DNA of 12,337 nt from an uncultured Alphaproteobacteria bacterium (GTDB lineage: Bacteria > Pseudomonadota > Alphaproteobacteria > Puniceispirillales > UBA1172). The stretch spans positions 1-12,337 of the forward strand of contig CAJXME010000012.1 of assembly GCA_913056245.1 (NCBI GenBank), in the 5' to 3' direction. Positions within the stretch are counted from its first letter, which is position 1; each line of letters opens with the position of its first letter. The translations under genes were made by a program, and so were the position numbers. Below the pieces are notes generated by a model, which saw only the letters and a program-made list of their open reading frames with translations, did not search any database and had not been told where the DNA came from. Positions 8,798-12,337 of this stretch are shown one piece after another.

Positions 8798-9784
8798 ATG
8801 CCATCGGGTAAACCTCTCGTCACCCTGACACGCAAATTGCCAGATTCCGTTGAAACGCGGATGCGTGAATTGTTTGACGCTCAATTGAACGCCGATGACC
8901 ATCCTTTTAGTCAGGATGAACTTAAAGCCGCGGTGGCCAAGTGTCATGTCTTGGTGCCGACGGTGACCGACCGCATTGATGCCGATATCATCGCCGCCGC
9001 TGGACCAAACCTGAAACTAATCGCGTCCTTTGGCACAGGGGTTGATCATATCGATCTCAAAGCCGCGCGCAAAGCCGGCATCACCGTCACCAACACGCCA
9101 GGGGTCTTGACCGAAGACACCGCCGATGTTGCCATGGCGCTGATCCTATCGGTGCCGCGCCGCATTGCCGAAGGGGATGCGCTGATCCGTCAAGGCGGTT
9201 GGACAGGCTGGGCGCCAACAGGGATGCTTGGGCATCGCATCAATGGCAAGCGGCTTGGCATTGTTGGAATGGGGCGCATTGGTCAGGCGATTGCTCGCCG
9301 CGCCAAAGGTTTTGGCATGTCGATCCATTATCACAATCGCCGCCCAGTGCATTCCGATATTGAACAGGAACTGGAAGCCACCCATTGGGATGATCTTGGC
9401 CAGATGCTGAGCCGCATGGATATTATTTCCATCAATTGCCCCCATACGGAATCAACCCATCATTTGCTGTCGCGCGAAAAACTGGAGAAAATCCAGCCCC
9501 ATGCCTATTTGGTCAACACCTCGCGCGGTGAGGTGGTGGATGAAGCCGCGCTCGCGGATTTGCTGAAGCAGCGGCGCATCGCTGGCGCTGGGCTTGATGT
9601 TTATGAAAATGAGCCGGATATCAACCCGCTCTTGCTCGAGTTAAAAAACGCCGTCTTGTTGCCGCATATCGGCTCCGCCACAATCGAAGGCCGCCTCAGC
9701 ATGGGCGATAAAGTGATCATCAATATCCAGACGTTCATCGATGGCCATACCCCGCCGGATCGCGTCATTGAAGTGATGATCTGA
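8798..9784 (+). CDS. D-2-hydroxyacid dehydrogenase (glyoxylate/hydroxypyruvate reductase type)
   Basis: The 328-residue protein is a D-isomer-specific 2-hydroxyacid dehydrogenase, most like the glycerate dehydrogenase / glyoxylate-hydroxypyruvate reductase group, which reduces glyoxylate or hydroxypyruvate to glycolate or D-glycerate. The substrate domain (about 1-110 and the C-terminus) includes SFGTGVDHIDLKAA. The Rossmann domain has GMGRIG at 157-162. The catalytic triad is R243 (NTSRGEVVDE), E272 (YENEPDIN) and H290 (LLPHIGSAT). NRR at 180-182, after the second strand, suggests a preference for NADPH over NADH. Exact substrate cannot be read from sequence. ATG 8798 fits the family N-terminus, with AAAGAG nine bases upstream. 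It converges on the moeB-like gene with only ten bases between stops. Confidence 0.9.
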   Translation: MPSGKPLVTLTRKLPDSVETRMRELFDAQLNADDHPFSQDELKAAVAKCHVLVPTVTDRIDADIIAAAGPNLKLIASFGTGVDHIDLKAARKAGITVTNTPGVLTEDTADVAMALILSVPRRIAEGDALIRQGGWTGWAPTGMLGHRINGKRLGIVGMGRIGQAIARRAKGFGMSIHYHNRRPVHSDIEQELEATHWDDLGQMLSRMDIISINCPHTESTHHLLSREKLEKIQPHAYLVNTSRGEVVDEAALADLLKQRRIAGAGLDVYENEPDINPLLLELKNAVLLPHIGSATIEGRLSMGDKVIINIQTFIDGHTPPDRVIEVMI

Positions 9785-9798
9785 TCGGGATAGATCAG
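9781..9798. other. Inverted repeat spanning two convergent stops
   Basis: CTGATC at 9781-9786 and GATCAG at 9793-9798 form a perfect 6-bp inverted repeat around GGGATA, covering the ends of both convergent genes. No T tract follows on either strand, so a terminator function is doubtful. Confidence 0.25.
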
Positions 9799-10586
9799 GA
9801 CGCCCCGCAACAAGGGCAATCGGGTGATTTCGGCACGGTGATCACGCTTGTCGACATATAACGGCCGTCAAAAAGCAACAATTTACCATCAAGCGCGCTG
9901 CCTAAAGGTTGATCGGGCATCAAGGCTTGTTTGATGGCTTCGAGCGCCATGATGCTGCCGACGGCGCCGGTGATCGGCCCTAGAATGCCTGCTTCACTGC
10001 ACCCCGGCGCCAGATCACGCCCTGCCGCTTCGGGGAAAAGACAGCGATAACACGGCGCGGCTTCATCAATGCCGCTGCGGAAACTCGCCACCTGCCCTTC
10101 AAGGCGAACCGCGCCGCCAAACACCAACGGCAAGTGATGCTGATGCGCCGCGTCATTTGCGGCCAGCCTCGTCTCAGGATTATCCGACGCGTCAATAATG
10201 ACATCCACCCCTTCACAAAGAGCGGCGGCATTGCTCGCGTCAAATCGGCTGCGATGCGGATGGATATTCACCTGATGATCCATGGCTTTGCCCGCAATGG
10301 CGGCGGAATCGACCTTCGCCATATCAATGTGATTTTCGGGATGGATGACCTGACGGTTGAGATTAGAGCGGTCGACGACATCATCATCGATAATGGTGAG
10401 CGTGCCAATTCCCGCCGCGATGAGATATTGGATCACCGGCGCGCCCAGCCCGCCCGCGCCGATCACCAGCATATGCGTGGCGGCCAATCGCAATTGATGC
10501 GATTCCTCAAAGCCGGGCAAAATCAATTGCCGGGCGAAGCGATGCAGGCGGTCATCGGCAAGAATATCGGTGTCGGTGTCGGTCAT
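9795..10586 (-). CDS. moeB: HesA/MoeB/ThiF-family E1-like adenylyltransferase
   Basis: This E1-like enzyme adenylates the C-terminal glycine of a small ubiquitin-fold sulfur carrier, MoaD (molybdopterin) or ThiS (thiamine). The 263-residue protein has the ATP site GAGGLGAP at 43-50, the DDDVVDRSNLNRQ segment at 67-79 with its conserved Asp and Arg, and D135 in DASDN. C196 in APGCSEAGILGP is at the position of the catalytic or conserved Cys. A structural zinc site is formed by C179 and C182 (CYRC) with C257 and C260 (CPCC). There is no C-terminal rhodanese domain. MoeB and ThiF cannot be separated from this alone, and no MoaD or ThiS gene is in the window; I favour MoeB because of the coaBC-dut neighbourhood. 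ATG 10586 lies 13 bases after the dut stop with GGAAGGG just upstream. A longer frame back to 10670 overlaps dut and is unlikely. Confidence 0.85.
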   Translation of the reverse strand: MTDTDTDILADDRLHRFARQLILPGFEESHQLRLAATHMLVIGAGGLGAPVIQYLIAAGIGTLTIIDDDVVDRSNLNRQVIHPENHIDMAKVDSAAIAGKAMDHQVNIHPHRSRFDASNAAALCEGVDVIIDASDNPETRLAANDAAHQHHLPLVFGGAVRLEGQVASFRSGIDEAAPCYRCLFPEAAGRDLAPGCSEAGILGPITGAVGSIMALEAIKQALMPDQPLGSALDGKLLLFDGRYMSTSVITVPKSPDCPCCGAS

Positions 10587-10599
10587 AACCCTTCCAGAA

Positions 10600-11064
10600 C
10601 TAGGGGGTTTGATCAGACCCGTCAAGGCCGGTGGAGCCGAAACCTCCATCGCCGCGATCGGTTTCATCAAGCGAGGCTACCAGTTCAAGCCTTGCCATGG
10701 TCACGGGCGCCAGCACCAATTGCGCGATCCGCATGCCGCGAGTGATCTCCACTGTGTCTTGGCCTAAATTGATAACGATGACTTTGATTTCCCCGCGGTA
10801 ATCGCTATCGATAGTGCCCGGCGCGTTGGCGACGGTCAGCCCCTGTTTGAGCGCGAGACCCGAACGCGGGCGGACTTGAATTTCATAACCCGTAGGGATC
10901 GCCATTGTTAAGCCTGTGGGAATGGCCATACGATCAAAAGGCGCGAGCATGATCGGGGTGTCAATCGCGGCCATCACATCCATTCCCGCTGATCCTGCTG
11001 TGGCGTAACTGGGCAAGGGCAGGTCATGGGCGTGATCGAGTTGAACAACAGGCACTGAGATCAT
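10600..11064 (-). CDS. dut: Deoxyuridine 5'-triphosphate nucleotidohydrolase (dUTPase)
   Basis: Dut hydrolyses dUTP to dUMP and pyrophosphate, keeping uracil out of DNA and supplying dUMP for thymidylate synthesis; the family is a homotrimer. All five motifs are present in the 154-residue protein: AGMDV at 26-30, PRSGLA at 66-71, [11 protein letters not shown] at 83-93 with the catalytic Asp and Tyr, RIAQLVLAP at 112-120, and [10 protein letters not shown] at 137-146 in the flexible tail. ATG 11064 overlaps the coaBC stop by four bases (ATGA), and AAGGAG lies eight bases upstream. A longer frame to 11133 runs into coaBC and is rejected. Confidence 0.97.
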   Translation of the reverse strand: MISVPVVQLDHAHDLPLPSYATAGSAGMDVMAAIDTPIMLAPFDRMAIPTGLTMAIPTGYEIQVRPRSGLALKQGLTVANAPGTIDSDYRGEIKVIVINLGQDTVEITRGMRIAQLVLAPVTMARLELVASLDETDRGDGGFGSTGLDGSDQTP

Positions 11065-12293
11065 GATGAAAACTCCTTGATGATGGCTTCGGTCAGGGTT
11101 TTGGCAACATCGCGTTTCGACATACGCGGCCAAGCGGTGCTGCCATGGTCGGTGATCAAATGCACTTGATTGTCATCGGCGCCAAAAACAGGCTGATCGG
11201 CGCCAACATCATTGGCGAGAATCCAATCGCATCCTTTGCGCGCGCGTTTGGCTTCACCGTAAGACACCACCTGATCGGTTTCCGCGGCAAAGCCAATCAC
11301 TAAGCGGGGTCGGGTTTTATGACGGCTGATCGTCGCCAGAATATCGGGGTTTTCCTTAAATGTCAGTTGCGGCGGCGCGCCATCGGTTTTCTTTAATTTC
11401 GATGATCCAGCGCCCTCGACCGCCCAATCCGCCACCGCGGCGGCGCAAATCGCGATATCCGCCGGCAAGGCCGCTAGTGTCGCATCCAGCATATCTTGAG
11501 CCGTGGTGACAGCAACGAGTTGCACCGCTGGTGGCGGCGGTTGATCGACGGGCCCTGAGATCAAGGTGACTTTTGCGCCTTCCCGCGCCAAGGCATCCGC
11601 GATGGCATGGCCTTGCTTGCCGGAAGAGCGATTGGCGATATAGCGCACCCCATCGATCGGCTCATGGGTCGGCCCGGAAGTGACCACCACCCGCTTGCCG
11701 TTGAGCCGTCCCTTTCCGGGGAGCATGCTTTCCGCCGCGTCTAAAATAGCCGCGGTTTCCGCCAATCGACCCGCGCCATCTTCACCGCAAGCCATATCGC
11801 CGCTATCGGGGCCGACAAAAGCCATGCCGCGAGATTTCAACAAAGCGGTATTGGCTTGGGTCGCGGGATTAGCCCACATAAAGGGATTCATCGCGGGCGC
11901 CACCAAGATCGGCGCGCCAGTGGCTAAAATCGCGGTTGTGGCAAGGTCATCGGCCATGCCCTGCGCCATCCGCGCCATAAAATTCGCGCTGGCGGGGGCG
12001 ATGATCACCAAATCCGTGTCGCGGGCTAGGCGAATATGCCCCATCTGCGCTTCATCGGTGAGCGAAAACAATTCGGTATAGACATGATCGCCCGAAAGCG
12101 CCCCCACCGAAAGGGGGGTGACGAATTGCTCGCCGCCTTTCGTTAAGATGCAGCGCACCGCCCAGCCTTTGTCTTTCATGCGGCGGATTAACTCCAAGGC
12201 TTTATAGGCGGCGATGCCGCCGGTGATGATCAGCAAAATACGAGGTTGCCCAGCAAGGCCAGCGGAGATCATGCCATTGCCAGTTTGAGCCAC
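11061..12293 (-). CDS. coaBC: Bifunctional phosphopantothenoylcysteine decarboxylase / phosphopantothenate-cysteine ligase
   Basis: CoaBC joins cysteine to 4'-phosphopantothenate (CoaB) and decarboxylates the product to 4'-phosphopantetheine (CoaC) in coenzyme A synthesis. Numbered from GTG 12293 (410 residues), the flavoprotein CoaC half is about 15-195, with [10 protein letters not shown]86 in MGHIRLA, APASANF, N136 in PAMNPFMW and C169 in [11 protein letters not shown]. The CoaB half follows, with [24 protein letters not shown] (N221), a CAAAVADW segment, KLKK (299-302) and GFAAETD. The start is unsettled. GTG 12293 has no ribosome-binding site. ATG 12272 gives a more typical N-terminus, 11 residues before the first strand. 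The frame also stays open to the right edge, encoding a Pro/Gln/Thr-rich lead, so the gene may begin outside the window. It is first of a coaBC-dut-moeB operon. Confidence 0.94.
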   Translation of the reverse strand: MAQTGNGMISAGLAGQPRILLIITGGIAAYKALELIRRMKDKGWAVRCILTKGGEQFVTPLSVGALSGDHVYTELFSLTDEAQMGHIRLARDTDLVIIAPASANFMARMAQGMADDLATTAILATGAPILVAPAMNPFMWANPATQANTALLKSRGMAFVGPDSGDMACGEDGAGRLAETAAILDAAESMLPGKGRLNGKRVVVTSGPTHEPIDGVRYIANRSSGKQGHAIADALAREGAKVTLISGPVDQPPPPAVQLVAVTTAQDMLDATLAALPADIAICAAAVADWAVEGAGSSKLKKTDGAPPQLTFKENPDILATISRHKTRPRLVIGFAAETDQVVSYGEAKRARKGCDWILANDVGADQPVFGADDNQVHLITDHGSTAWPRMSKRDVAKTLTEAIIKEFSS

Positions 12294-12337
12294 GGTTTGG
12301 GTCGTGTTTTGAGGCGTGCTTTGGGGTGGCGCGTCTT

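Noticed and set aside
10587..10670. Longer start of the moeB-like gene inside dut
   Set aside because: It would add 28 residues absent from the family; ATG 10586 has a purine-rich site and leaves a normal 13-base gap.
11065..11133. Longer dut start overlapping coaBC
   Set aside because: It would add 23 residues translated out of frame from conserved coaBC; ATG 11064 has a good AAGGAG and the typical ATGA overlap.

Overview
The window is most likely a chromosomal segment from an alphaproteobacterium, plausibly Rhodospirillales-like. The evidence is a Fur-family regulator of the Irr type, a fabA-fabB-fabI cluster, a coaBC-dut-moeB cluster, a short periplasmic bacterial-SH3 protein, and protein sequences resembling that class. 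Composition looks uniform, with moderate GC in the mid-50s by eye, from about 230 to the right end. Nearly all of it is ordinary core metabolism, and I found no previously undescribed system.

Layout. Positions 1 to about 213 are strikingly GC-rich and do not resemble the rest. rpsO, the usual gene upstream of pnp, is missing there; the stretch holds at most a partial, unrecognised minus-strand reading frame. A structured leader (about 238-344) precedes pnp (+, 345-2450), which ends in a strong intrinsic terminator. Convergent to it is the fatty-acid cluster fabA-fabB-fabI (-, 5124 down to 2560), with fabB and fabI overlapping by one base. Divergent from fabA is an irr-like gene (+, 5265-5684), followed by katG (+, 5866-8001). 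A 17-bp near-perfect Irr-box (ICE) palindrome lies directly before a candidate katG promoter. A secreted double-SH3 protein (-, 8040-8567) converges on katG. Across a 230-bp regulatory gap, a D-2-hydroxyacid dehydrogenase (+, 8798-9784) diverges from it. The right end is a tightly packed minus-strand operon coaBC-dut-moeB (12293 or beyond, down to 9795).

How the genes fit together. FabA makes and isomerises the 10-carbon unsaturated intermediate, FabB elongates it and FabI completes each elongation cycle, giving the anaerobic type of unsaturated fatty acid synthesis. Irr senses iron status through heme. The box at 5714-5730 suggests that it controls the heme enzyme KatG beside it, linking peroxide defence to iron and heme supply. 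CoaBC (coenzyme A synthesis), Dut (dUTP hydrolysis) and the E1-like adenylyltransferase are housekeeping genes that appear translationally coupled.

The points most worth checking are the ICE box before katG, the foreign-looking left end with its short repeat near the composition change, and the undecided start of irr.
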